DNA of 64,000 nt from Spirochaetales bacterium (lineage in GTDB: Bacteria > Spirochaetota > Spirochaetia > SZUA-6 > DRHE01). The stretch is from the NCBI GenBank assembly GCA_030615505.1, contig JAUWZD010000001.1:40150-104149 (forward strand), read 5' to 3'. A program made the position numbers and the translations under genes. Shown piece by piece: positions 52,566 through 60,066 of the stretch. The notes below the pieces were generated by a model that was not told the DNA's origin, made no database searches, and saw only the letters and a list, made by a program, of their open reading frames with translations. Numbering within the stretch: the first letter of the stretch is position 1; every line of letters begins with the position of its first letter.

Positions 52566-53696
52566 GTGAATCAGGAAGTCATTTTCGGCTGCGGAAGCTT
52601 AAGCGAATTGAGCGATGTCTTGCAACAAAGGGAGATCGGCGTTGTTTTTCTGGTTACCGGGAAATCCTCTTATAAGCTGTGCGGCGCTGAAGAAGCCATG
52701 CAGACCATACTGGAGGGGAAGAGGGTAGTAAAGTACTCTGATTTTCAGATAAATCCACATATCGAAGATGTTGAGAGGGGTATATCGCGGTTCAGGCAGG
52801 ATGATTTTGATGCCGTAATTGCTGTAGGCGGCGGTACGGTCCTGGACATGGCCAAACTGATTAATTTATTAGCCCATCAGCCGGGCAGGTCCGTTGAGTA
52901 TATCAGGAAGGAAAAGAAGATATCCTGCAGTGGTAAGCCGTTAATAGCCGTTCCAACAACTGCAGGATCGGGCAGTGAGGCAACACACTTCGCGGTTGTG
53001 TATATAAATATGGAAAAATATTCTGTAGCCCATGAGAATTTGCTTCCCGATTTTGCAGTCATAGATCCCTCCTTATCCGGTACTATGCCGCAGGGTATTA
53101 CAGCATCCACCGGCATGGATGCCCTGTGCCAGGCCGTGGAATCCTACTGGTCGGTATACTCAACCGGAGAATCAAGGCTGTATGCCGGGAGAGCGGTTAA
53201 GCTTGTTATGAGTAACCTGAAAAGCGCCGTGCTTAAGCCGACCGGAGAAAACAGGCTGAAAATGGCTGAGGCGGCCCATCTGGCCGGAAAAGCAATAAAT
53301 ATATCGAAAACCACTGCGGCCCACGCATTATCCTATTTCTTTACTACCCGCTTTAATGTTCCTCACGGTCATGCTGCCGGATTAACACTGGGCAGGTTTT
53401 TTATATTTAACTTTGGAGTGAGTGAGCGGGATGCGGCCGATGAAAGAGGAGCTGATTATACTAAAGGGGTTATAAAAGAGCTGATGGAACTATTAGGTGC
53501 GGACAGCGCAGGGTCCGCCCGGAAAAAGATAGAGAAGCTCATGCGGGATATTGGTCTTGAAACGGATCTTGAAAAAATCGGCCTGAGAAGTGAAGATGAT
53601 ATAGACCGGCTTATAAATAGCATTAATGTGGAGCGGCTGGCTAATAATCCCCGGGTTGTGAACGAAGATGATATTAAGCGGTTGTTGTTTGGATAG
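52566..53696 (+). CDS. Iron-type alcohol dehydrogenase, probable phosphonoacetaldehyde reductase
   Basis: 376 residues, GTG start after CGGAGG. NAD(P) loop GGGTVLDMAKLI, VPTTAGSGSEATHFAV and metal ligands in AHLAGKAINISKTTAAHALSYFFTTRFNVPHGHAAGLTLG. That last stretch resembles PhpC-type phosphonoacetaldehyde reductases as I recall them. With PepM and Ppd it would give 2-hydroxyethylphosphonate. Other group III alcohol dehydrogenase activities cannot be excluded from sequence alone, but the context is strong. Last gene of the phosphonate operon. Confidence 0.87.
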   Translation: MNQEVIFGCGSLSELSDVLQQREIGVVFLVTGKSSYKLCGAEEAMQTILEGKRVVKYSDFQINPHIEDVERGISRFRQDDFDAVIAVGGGTVLDMAKLINLLAHQPGRSVEYIRKEKKISCSGKPLIAVPTTAGSGSEATHFAVVYINMEKYSVAHENLLPDFAVIDPSLSGTMPQGITASTGMDALCQAVESYWSVYSTGESRLYAGRAVKLVMSNLKSAVLKPTGENRLKMAEAAHLAGKAINISKTTAAHALSYFFTTRFNVPHGHAAGLTLGRFFIFNFGVSERDAADERGADYTKGVIKELMELLGADSAGSARKKIEKLMRDIGLETDLEKIGLRSEDDIDRLINSINVERLANNPRVVNEDDIKRLLFG

Positions 53697-53767
53697 TGTT
53701 CATTAAAGAAACTTTCGCGGGTTCTTTCTGATCCAAAACGTGAATTAGGAAGAGAGATAAACTACTA

Positions 53768-54076
53768 TCAATCATTCAATATCTCTTCAAGAAAAGTTTC
53801 TCTTATATCTCTGATTTCTTCCTTTGTATAACCGCGTGCTTCTATTGGTTCAAAAACTCTTCCTGCAGCAAGGCCGAGCAGTTCAAGTCTTTCTCTAAGA
53901 TTCATTTTTTTTAAATCTTCAGAAATAACAATCAAGTCAATATCACTATCTTCTCTCGGATTGCCATTCTTATATGAACCATACAGTATAATTCTCTGAG
54001 GAGTTATGCCGAGTTTTTTGAGTTCCCGTTCATAGTTTTCAATTATTGTATCAATTTCTCGTTTTGTCTTAACCAT
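53768..54076 (-). CDS. MNT-type minimal nucleotidyltransferase antitoxin
   Basis: 102 residues. ILYGSYKNGNPREDSDIDLIVIS is the GSx10DxD catalytic motif of MntA-like antitoxins, which modify HEPN toxins by adding AMP. The third acid is not obvious. The gene starts 34 bp inside the end of the HEPN gene, a usual arrangement for the HEPN-MNT pair. The rest (MNLRERLELLGLAAGRVFEPIEARGYT) is typical of the group. Confidence 0.88.
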   Translation of the reverse strand: MVKTKREIDTIIENYERELKKLGITPQRIILYGSYKNGNPREDSDIDLIVISEDLKKMNLRERLELLGLAAGRVFEPIEARGYTKEEIRDIRETFLEEILND

Positions 54077-54441
54077 CTAATTACCTCTTTTGTATTTTTA
54101 AGGTACCCCTTTGTTATGGTTTTGGGATAGTTCTTCAATAAATTCTTAAAGTCTTCGGGATATCTGGTAACTACACTCGCATTGTTTATCTTTGCTATAA
54201 AATCAAATATATTTTGAGGAATATTGAGATCAGCTAATTTTATAAGATAAATCAGATTGTGAGTTTTAGGAGCTGTTTTACCAGTCGTTTCAGCAACTAT
54301 TGCTTTTAACATTTTTTCAATAGTCATATGACACATAAAAACCACATACACATATCTCCCAGTTTTAAACATATATTTAGCAGTTGTTAAGTCATAATCT
54401 GAAGAAAGCAGAAAATTCAAAGTATCCTTTCTCATACTCAT
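54043..54441 (-). CDS. HEPN-domain protein, partner of MNT
   Basis: 132 residues from the ATG at 54441. The track GTG at 54504 adds 21 poorly coding residues, and no start has a good ribosome-binding site. Four-helix HEPN fold: LLSSDYDLTTAKYMFKTGRYVYVVFMCHMTIEKMLKAIVAE, THNLIYLIKLADL and the RYPEDFKNLLK turn. The Rx4-6H ribonuclease motif of active toxins is not clear: the nearest R and H in GRYVYVVFMCH are nine residues apart. It may therefore be a non-nuclease HEPN of the sacsin type. Overlaps MNT. Confidence 0.8.
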   Translation of the reverse strand: MSMRKDTLNFLLSSDYDLTTAKYMFKTGRYVYVVFMCHMTIEKMLKAIVAETTGKTAPKTHNLIYLIKLADLNIPQNIFDFIAKINNASVVTRYPEDFKNLLKNYPKTITKGYLKNTKEVIRWLRQNEKLIQ

Positions 54442-54975
54442 ATTATTATACAAAAGTACTAAATTAATCAAAGCAATACATTCATTGACAACCCTTGAAC
54501 TCACAGTTATCTATCGACAATTTTAAACACCGGCAATCGTGCTACAGTCTCTTCCTAACAGCCGCTTCTACATGACCGGGGGAGCGGCCAGGCTTCTCAA
54601 CCGAAGACAGTTTGATCTTTTTAGCCTGAAGGAGCGTTTTTCCGATAAAGAGGTGGAAAAGGCTGTTTTTTTTGGCCCTGGAAAAGCAGAAGAGGATCAC
54701 AGAGCTCAGGCAGGAGGACTTTCAGTCCGGTTCCTGTACAGCATTGCTTCTGCAAAAAGCTCATGAAGATGTCAGGGAAATTACACGGAAAATGGCGAAG
54801 CGAATCAAGGGCAAAATCGAAACCGGGACACGGATCAGAAAAGCCTGCGTATTCCTTCACACCGGGCCGCATCCCCTATATTGTGCGCCATATATTTGAA
54901 TTTCTAAAGATAGCTTCGAAAAAGTATGTAGAATTTGTAGAGGAATTGATATATCATTTAAAAGGAGGAATCGGA
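54442..54975 (+). pseudogene. Non-coding stretch with possible frameshifted gene remnant
   Basis: No intact gene. Two short plus-strand ORFs (54539-54766 and 54672-54899) overlap around a run of eight T at 54666-54673. Spliced across it they would read RRQFDLFSLKERFSDKEVEKAVFF-ALEKQKRITELRQEDFQSG, a charged helical protein. I do not recognise the family. The end joins nothing. A decayed gene is plausible but unproved. Confidence 0.3.
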
Positions 54976-55725
54976 TTGAAGATAAGGTTTTTAGGCACCG
55001 GGGCGGCTGAAGGCATCCCCAGTTTCGGCTGCACCTGTCCGCGGTGCACGCTGGCAAGAGAAAAGAAAGGCCCCAACGTTCGAGGGCGCTCCAGTCTACT
55101 GATAGAAGCGGAAGATCAGCGCATCTTGGTTGATACGCCGCCTGAGATCAGCCTGCAAATGAACCAGGCCGACATTTTCGACCTGACGGCGATTCTCTTA
55201 AGCCACGAGCATTTCGACCACATCGGCGGCCTGACTGAGTTTGAGTACTGGAACCAGGTACTTCCGATCTTCACAGGCTACGATGTGCTGCCCAAGCTCC
55301 GGCTAACCCCGCGTCTTAAAAGTCGTGCTCTACTCTCCGATTTCCATTCTCACAGCCGGCTGCACTTCGGCGGCCTGACGGTAATGCCCTTCAAAGTGAT
55401 TCACCACGTTCCCTGTTACGGGTTTGAATTTGAGGCCGGTGGAGCGCGGATCGTTCATTTCGCCGACTCTGATTCTGCCTTGAGCAATCTACACCGTCAC
55501 CTGGCACAGGAGGCCGATGCAGTCATCTTTCATACCCCGACCTTTGACGCCAAACGCCATCATCTCTGTGTTCAGGATGTCCTGGCTCTGGTACAGGATT
55601 GGTCCCTGAAACACGCGGTGATTACACATATCAACCACAACAATATAAACCACGAAGAACTTATGGCGAGAGTTTCTTCTATGGGAGTCACGGTGGCCTA
55701 CGACAGTTTGATTTTGGAAATATAA
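54976..55725 (+). CDS. PhnP-like metallo-beta-lactamase-fold phosphodiesterase
   Basis: 249 residues from TTG 54976, chosen because a perfect AAAGGAGG sits 7 nt before it. The track ATG at 54763 adds 71 unrelated residues. IRFLGTGAAEGIPSFGCTCPRCTLAREKKGPNVRGRSSLLI shows the structural-zinc cysteines (GCTCPRC) of PhnP. LLSHEHFDHIGGL is the HxHxDH metal site, and VHFADSDSA and HINHNNINHEEL complete it. PhnP opens phosphoribosyl 1,2-cyclic phosphate in C-P lyase pathways. No other phn catabolic gene is here, so its role next to a phosphonate-producing cluster is open. Confidence 0.87.
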   Translation: MKIRFLGTGAAEGIPSFGCTCPRCTLAREKKGPNVRGRSSLLIEAEDQRILVDTPPEISLQMNQADIFDLTAILLSHEHFDHIGGLTEFEYWNQVLPIFTGYDVLPKLRLTPRLKSRALLSDFHSHSRLHFGGLTVMPFKVIHHVPCYGFEFEAGGARIVHFADSDSALSNLHRHLAQEADAVIFHTPTFDAKRHHLCVQDVLALVQDWSLKHAVITHINHNNINHEELMARVSSMGVTVAYDSLILEI

Positions 55726-55859
55726 AGTATATTTTGATCTGAATAATGAGATCTATTTCTTGTCATTATCTGTCTAATAGATCATATTCGGCAGCTAGCT
55801 CACCATCTTATGCACATTTTTCAACTTGAAGTATGATTTTTCCCTTTCCAGTACCTGGT

Positions 55860-56168
55860 CTAAAATGGGTATTCCTTCACAGCCTTTTTTCTCCACTCGA
55901 ATGAGGCGGCGACGCAGGCGAATTGGGCTGATCTGACAGGATCACGCGTTTCATAATACTTGATTAAAAAAGCGGAGCCGAATACATCTCCTGCCCCGGT
56001 GGGTTCTATTTCATTGGTAGGAAAAGCGCTGATACGATATCCTTCGGCCCCAAAGTACAGGGAACAACCCCTCTCTCCTCGAGTGAGGATAAGAATCTTT
56101 GTTATTGGAAGGTAATCCCTGATGATCTCTTCACCAAAACCGGATATGTCTTCTTCGCTGAAGACCAC
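55860..56168 (-). pseudogene. Truncated PfkB-family sugar kinase, C-terminal part only
   Basis: 102 residues in frame, GTG at 56168 with a stop just upstream. ILILTRGERGCSLYFGAEGYRISAFPTNEIEPTGAGDVFGSAFLIKYYETRDPVRSAQFACVAASF holds the catalytic GAGD region of PfkB kinases. The roughly 200-residue N-terminal sugar-binding part is missing and no matching frame is found before the winged-helix promoter. A remnant left by rearrangement. Confidence 0.8.
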
Positions 56169-56253
56169 TGAGAATCATAAAGAAAAACGTTTAGTCGCAT
56201 AGTAATTCATTCCCCAGTACAGATAAAAAAATAAAATAAATGTCCTCCGGGTA

Positions 56254-56281
56254 TTGAAAAAACTAAACATAGTGTTATAAT
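56254..56281 (+). promoter_or_regulatory. Sigma-70 promoter of the winged-helix regulator
   Basis: TTGAAA, 16-nt spacer, TATAAT. The predicted start near 56288 leaves a leader of only about 10 nt before the ATG at 56298. Confidence 0.6.
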
Positions 56282-56297
56282 GTTCAATTGGTGAACA
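56281..56297. promoter_or_regulatory. Palindromic operator overlapping promoter and ribosome-binding region
   Basis: TGTTCA-N5-TGAACA, perfect 6-bp arms. It begins on the last base of the TATAAT and ends directly before the ATG. A repressor bound here would block polymerase, so autorepression by the encoded winged-helix protein is likely. Confidence 0.5.
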
Positions 56298-56840
56298 ATG
56301 AACCATGTTGAAGCGGCAGATCGCGAAATAGATATATTAGAAAGTATCTACCATAACAAGGATGCCATCAGACAGCGCGACCTGGCAAAGATTGTCGGGC
56401 TTTCCCTGGGCATGACCAATGCCATAGTCAAACGTCTTGCCCAGAAGGGATGGCTTAAAATCCGCAAGGTAAACAATCGCAATATCCACTATATCGTCTC
56501 ACCTGCGGGTGTTGAGGCTATAGCCAGGAAGAGTTACAGATACTTTAAGCGGACTATTAAGAACGTGGTGCTCTATAAAGAGGCGATCAATAAGCTTATT
56601 AACCAGGTAAAACAAGATAATTATTCAAGTATCGTTCTGGTTGGAAAGAGTGATCTGGACTTCCTTGTGGAGCACTCCTGCATGAAGCATCATATTGATT
56701 TTCTTAAGAATGAAGAGATAGGTGTAGAAGATAAGCTTTTCTATCTTTATGGAGAAGAGTACAGCCCAAAGAATATAAATGTAGAAGAGGCAGGCAAGAG
56801 GAATATTGCCTATCTTCGTGATATTTTTATAAATAGTTAA
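56298..56840 (+). CDS. Winged-helix (MarR-like) transcriptional regulator
   Basis: 180 residues. Winged helix at 5-75: IDILESIYHNKDAIRQRDLAKIVGLSLGMTNAIVKRLAQKGWLKIRKVNNRNIHYIVSPAGVEAIARK. The second half is a Rossmann-like or helical domain (YSSIVLVGKSDLDFLVEHSCMKHHIDFLKNE) of unknown ligand. Such proteins often sit at the head of surface-polysaccharide loci in spirochaetes and bacteroidetes. The nucleotide-sugar genes 3 kb downstream, beyond the insertion sequence, may have been its original neighbours. Confidence 0.85.
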   Translation: MNHVEAADREIDILESIYHNKDAIRQRDLAKIVGLSLGMTNAIVKRLAQKGWLKIRKVNNRNIHYIVSPAGVEAIARKSYRYFKRTIKNVVLYKEAINKLINQVKQDNYSSIVLVGKSDLDFLVEHSCMKHHIDFLKNEEIGVEDKLFYLYGEEYSPKNINVEEAGKRNIAYLRDIFINS

Positions 56841-57327
56841 GGGCAGCCTGTTTCGGCGGCGTCCTTTGACAATTGTAATAAGTCTTATTTTACAGCCACC
56901 AAGATGGTGGAAAGAGCTAAATTTATCTTCACATATATCTTATTGCACTAATATGAAAAAATGTAATTGGTTAAAGGCACAAAAAGGTAGTTGCTCCCGC
57001 AAAATAGGGGTGTATAGGCTATTTCCTATTGTATATCGATACCCTGTAGTTATTATAGTGCTCTAATTTATTATACACTTACATATGTAATCAACTTGGT
57101 CATGGCTGAATATGGCACTTTAGCATGTTTATTGTGTATATTCAGAAGTAGGTGAATTATTGCTGATATAATTGCTTTTTCGGAGGATTTTTTCCAATAT
57201 ACAAGCAAAAGAGGGCTGTATATGGGTGTTTATCCAGCAGATTTGCGACATAGCATCCGCAATAGCTTGAATATATTGCAAATCTTCATTTTTCTGGTCT
57301 CATATACTCTATATTTGCAGTATATTC
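56841..57327. other. AT-rich non-coding stretch before the insertion sequence
   Basis: About 490 bp without a gene I can support. The track ORF at 56866-57066 has no start signal or recognisable pattern. Contains many short AT runs but no hairpin with T-run. Confidence 0.4.
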
Positions 57328-57344
57328 ACTAGCCTGGATTCCCA
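57328..57344 (+). repeat. Left terminal inverted repeat of the insertion sequence
   Basis: ACTAGCCTGGATTCCCA, paired with the inverted copy at 59452-59468. Confidence 0.85.
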
Positions 57345-57622
57345 TGGTGATGTGTCGGCCTAACGGCCACTGATTTTCTCAAATTCTTTAGGCCCCCCTT
57401 ACACGTAGCTCCCGGTTATGCTCTCAGTATTTGTTAGGAATGGCTGTATCCACTGCTATCCCTGAGCACAAGAGTGAAGTGGATTTGGTGGCTGACCGTC
57501 AGTATGTTATGTAAAACATGAATGTATAATCATAACCCCACTAAGTTAACCACAGCTTTTCTTATCCATATAATAGTAATATTGGCACTTATATGCATAT
57601 TTTGAGGGAGTTACATTTACTC

Positions 57623-57651
57623 TTGCATAATAAAATGGACTGTGATATAGT
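57623..57651 (+). promoter_or_regulatory. Transposase promoter candidate, possibly leaderless
   Basis: TTGCAT, 17-nt spacer, TATAGT. The ATG lies 6 nt after the -10, so the message would begin at or near the start codon. No ribosome-binding site is seen, consistent with leaderless, low translation. Confidence 0.45.
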
Positions 57652-57657
57652 GGAACT

Positions 57658-59406
57658 ATGTTTAACAGTCCAAGGAATAATATAACGGATATGGAGCGGG
57701 TATTCCTCGAGCCCTCCAACTCAACTCATCGACAATACGAGGCGCTGCGAGCCTACTTCATCGATAGGCTGCCTTCCGCCGAGACAGCAGCCCGCTTCGG
57801 CTACTCTCCCGGAAGCTTCCGCGTTCTCTGCCATCAACTACGGCAGAATCCTGATCGCCAGTTTTTCTTACCTCCCCAGAAGGGACCTCGCATCGCCACC
57901 AAGAAGGAGAATCTACGGGAGAAGGTCGTTGCGCTGCGCAAGAAGAACCTCTCGATCTACGACATCAACGAAGCCCTTGCCAGTGAGGGGAAGAGACTCA
58001 GCCCGGCTGCCATCTCCATCATCCTCAAAGAGGAAGGGTTCGCCCGGCTGTCGCGGCGGGCTGATGAGGAGCGACCCAGGCGCCCTGGCCCTCATAAGGC
58101 CGAGGTCGCAGACGTAAGAAGGTTTGATCTCTCACCGCGCAGCTTCCGCACCCAGTTCGGCGGCCTGTTTCTCTTTCTGCCTTCTCTGGTGCAGATTGGT
58201 TTCGACCGCATCATCAGCAGCGTCGACCTGCCTGGCTCGAAGATGATACCCGCAGCCTGCGCGATGCGCTCGCTTCTTGCTTTAAAGCTCTTTGGCCGTA
58301 GGCGCCACAGTCACGTGATGAGCTACGTGATGGACGAAGGTCTGGCCCTTAAGGCCGGATTGAATGTAATCCCCAAACGCTCATTCCTCACAGAGTACAG
58401 CTGCCGAATCGATCCTGCCTGCTACCCCAAGCTCATGCGAGCCTGGTTCGACGCTGTGACAGAGATAGGTCTCGAGTGGGGGGTCTCTTTCAACCTTGAT
58501 TTTCACACCATCCCCTTCCATGGCGAAGATGCTCTTGTAGAGAAGCATTACGTCACTAAACGAAGTCGCCGTCAGAAGGGGATTCTGGCATTTGTGGTCG
58601 AGGACTCAGATAAGCGCGTCTTCTGCTACGGCAACGCCGATTTGCGCAAGGATGAGCAGGCAGATGAGATCCTCAGATTCGTCGAGTTCTGGAAGAACAG
58701 AACCGGAAAGCTTCCCGAGGAGCTTGTCTTCGACTCCAAGCTCACAACCTATGCCAATCTCCACAGACTTAACAAGATGGGAATTCGCTTCATTACCTTG
58801 AGGACGCGGTCGCAGAAGATGTTAGAACAGATCTACCAAACGCCTGTCTCAGCGTGGAGGCGGATCGAGCTTAAAGGGGTCACTCGCGCCTACCGCACCC
58901 CCCGTATTCTGGATACCAGAGTATCGCTCGCGAACTACGAGAGGCCCATACGGCAGATCTCTGTCATGGATCTCGGTCACAAGGAACCCACCCTGCTTCT
59001 GACTAATCAGCTGCGCCGCTCGCCCTCTAAGCTCATCAGCCGCTACGCCCAGAGAATGATCATCGAGAACTCTATCGCCGATGGTATCGAGTTCTTCCAC
59101 ATGGACGCTCTCTCATCGGCTGTTGCGATGAAAGTCAATTGTGATCTCCAACTCACCCTGATGGCCAGCAGCCTCTATCGACTGCTCGGGGCCAGGATCG
59201 GTCGTGGCTATCAAACAGCGAAGTCACAACACATCTTCCGTGACTTCATCGATGCTACTGCATCGGTACACATCACCGAAGATGAAATCCTGGTGCGCTT
59301 TCAGAAACGCGCCCACAATCCCCTGCTCATCGCCGCAGGTTTCCACAAAACCGATATTCGTGTACCATGGCTGGGAGGCAAGCGACTGCGCCTCATCTTA
59401 GGATAA
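57658..59406 (+). CDS. Transposase, IS4-superfamily DDE type
   Basis: 582 residues. The N-terminus holds an HTH (LPSAETAARFGYSPGSFRVLCHQL) and a second one (LSIYDINEALASEGKRLSPAAISIILKEEGF). The RNase-H-like core has Asp in FNLDFHTIPFHGED, Asp in LPEELVFDSKLTTYANL and Glu in YAQRMIIENSIADGIEFFHMDAL, a YxxRxxIE-like element. Complete and uninterrupted, so the element may still move. Codon use is GC-rich against neighbours, a sign of recent arrival. I do not name the IS family beyond IS4-like. Confidence 0.88.
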   Translation: MFNSPRNNITDMERVFLEPSNSTHRQYEALRAYFIDRLPSAETAARFGYSPGSFRVLCHQLRQNPDRQFFLPPQKGPRIATKKENLREKVVALRKKNLSIYDINEALASEGKRLSPAAISIILKEEGFARLSRRADEERPRRPGPHKAEVADVRRFDLSPRSFRTQFGGLFLFLPSLVQIGFDRIISSVDLPGSKMIPAACAMRSLLALKLFGRRRHSHVMSYVMDEGLALKAGLNVIPKRSFLTEYSCRIDPACYPKLMRAWFDAVTEIGLEWGVSFNLDFHTIPFHGEDALVEKHYVTKRSRRQKGILAFVVEDSDKRVFCYGNADLRKDEQADEILRFVEFWKNRTGKLPEELVFDSKLTTYANLHRLNKMGIRFITLRTRSQKMLEQIYQTPVSAWRRIELKGVTRAYRTPRILDTRVSLANYERPIRQISVMDLGHKEPTLLLTNQLRRSPSKLISRYAQRMIIENSIADGIEFFHMDALSSAVAMKVNCDLQLTLMASSLYRLLGARIGRGYQTAKSQHIFRDFIDATASVHITEDEILVRFQKRAHNPLLIAAGFHKTDIRVPWLGGKRLRLILG

Positions 59407-59451
59407 GATAGCTCGAGTATGCCCGCGTAGTGTTGAGTCAAAAAACTAACG

Positions 59452-59468
59452 TGGGAATCCAGGCTAGT
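59452..59468 (-). repeat. Right terminal inverted repeat of the insertion sequence
   Basis: TGGGAATCCAGGCTAGT, exact reverse complement of the left end at 57328-57344. Confidence 0.85.
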
Positions 59469-59500
59469 TAGGCAGAAGAATATAGTGTATTAAATACGAG

Positions 59501-59678
59501 TGGATTGAGTTTACAATTAAGCATGCTGTTCTTACTGAAAAACAGTATGTATGGAAGAATAAAAAAATGGGCTAAAATAAAAGAGGCAGGGAAATATCTT
59601 CGTGTTATCTTGTTAGAAGATGGTGTAACAGTCCATAATGTTTTTTTCGATAGGAATTTTAAGGAGGATGCATCATGA
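59501..59678 (+). pseudogene. Frameshifted DUF4258-like toxin remnant
   Basis: One frame reads WIEFTIKHAVLTEKQYVWKNKKMG then stops. The next frame, entered at the A-run 59561-59567, reads AKIKEAGKYLRVILLEDGVTVHNVFFDRNFKEDAS and ends in a TGA that overlaps the DUF2283 start. The GKYLRV...TVHNVFFDR end is the usual tail of the DUF4258 proteins that partner DUF2283. The middle of the domain is missing. It begins 32 bp after the insertion sequence. Confidence 0.6.
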
Positions 59679-59887
59679 AAATAAAATATTTTTCAGACAC
59701 AGACACTGCATTGATAGAGTTTACAGACAAGCCAATAAAAGAAACTCGTGAAATTTCAGTGAATGTATATATTGATGTTGATAATGAAGATAATCTTATA
59801 AGTTTGACTATTGAACATGCAAAAGTAATGGCACACTTACCAGATATATCATATCAACAAATCGAGAAAAATGAAATTACTGCCTAA
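59675..59887 (+). CDS. DUF2283 protein, probable antitoxin
   Basis: 70 residues: MKIKYFSDTDTALIEFTDKPIKETREISVNVYIDVDNEDNLISLTIEHAKV is the standard DUF2283 fold (YDxxxDxLYI-like start, then strand pairs). AAGGAGG sits 9 nt upstream. It overlaps the decayed DUF4258 frame by 4 nt, so the pair was once translationally coupled. With the toxin broken it is an orphan antitoxin. Confidence 0.85.
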   Translation: MKIKYFSDTDTALIEFTDKPIKETREISVNVYIDVDNEDNLISLTIEHAKVMAHLPDISYQQIEKNEITA

Positions 59888-59920
59888 CACATATTGCAGC
59901 CTCCAGCCGCAACCAAAACA

Positions 59921-59988
59921 AGCCACCGAGCACACAGAGATCACTGAGAATATTTAAAATTTCCTTTTCCTCTGTGCCCTCTGTGGCT
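59921..59988. repeat. Imperfect intergenic palindrome of CACAGAG type
   Basis: AGCCACCGAGCACACAGAG at 59921-59939 faces CTCTGTGCCCTCTGTGGCT at 59970-59988, with 16 of 19 positions paired and a 30-nt AT-rich centre. CACAGAG/CTCTGTG palindromes of this kind are scattered through intergenic DNA of many bacteria. Being followed by AAAAATCTTGC it is not a standard terminator. Confidence 0.6.
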
Positions 59989-60066
59989 AAAAATCTTGCT
60001 AAAAAAACAAGAATTTCAGGTGTAATAGTATAAATTAGAATCACGAAAAAACTAGGAGCTTAAGGC

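Larger units (their letters stand above)
57328..59468 (+). mobile_element. Insertion sequence of about 2.1 kb with 17-bp terminal inverted repeats
   Basis: The left end ACTAGCCTGGATTCCCA (57328-57344) recurs inverted at 59452-59468 as TGGGAATCCAGGCTAGT, a perfect 17-bp match. Between them is one transposase gene, clearly richer in GC than its surroundings, with a 313-bp leader. CTAG occurs at both ends and could be either the outermost repeat or a 4-bp target duplication, and no other direct repeat is seen. It separates the winged-helix gene from the DUF4258/DUF2283 remnant and the nucleotide-sugar genes. Confidence 0.88.
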
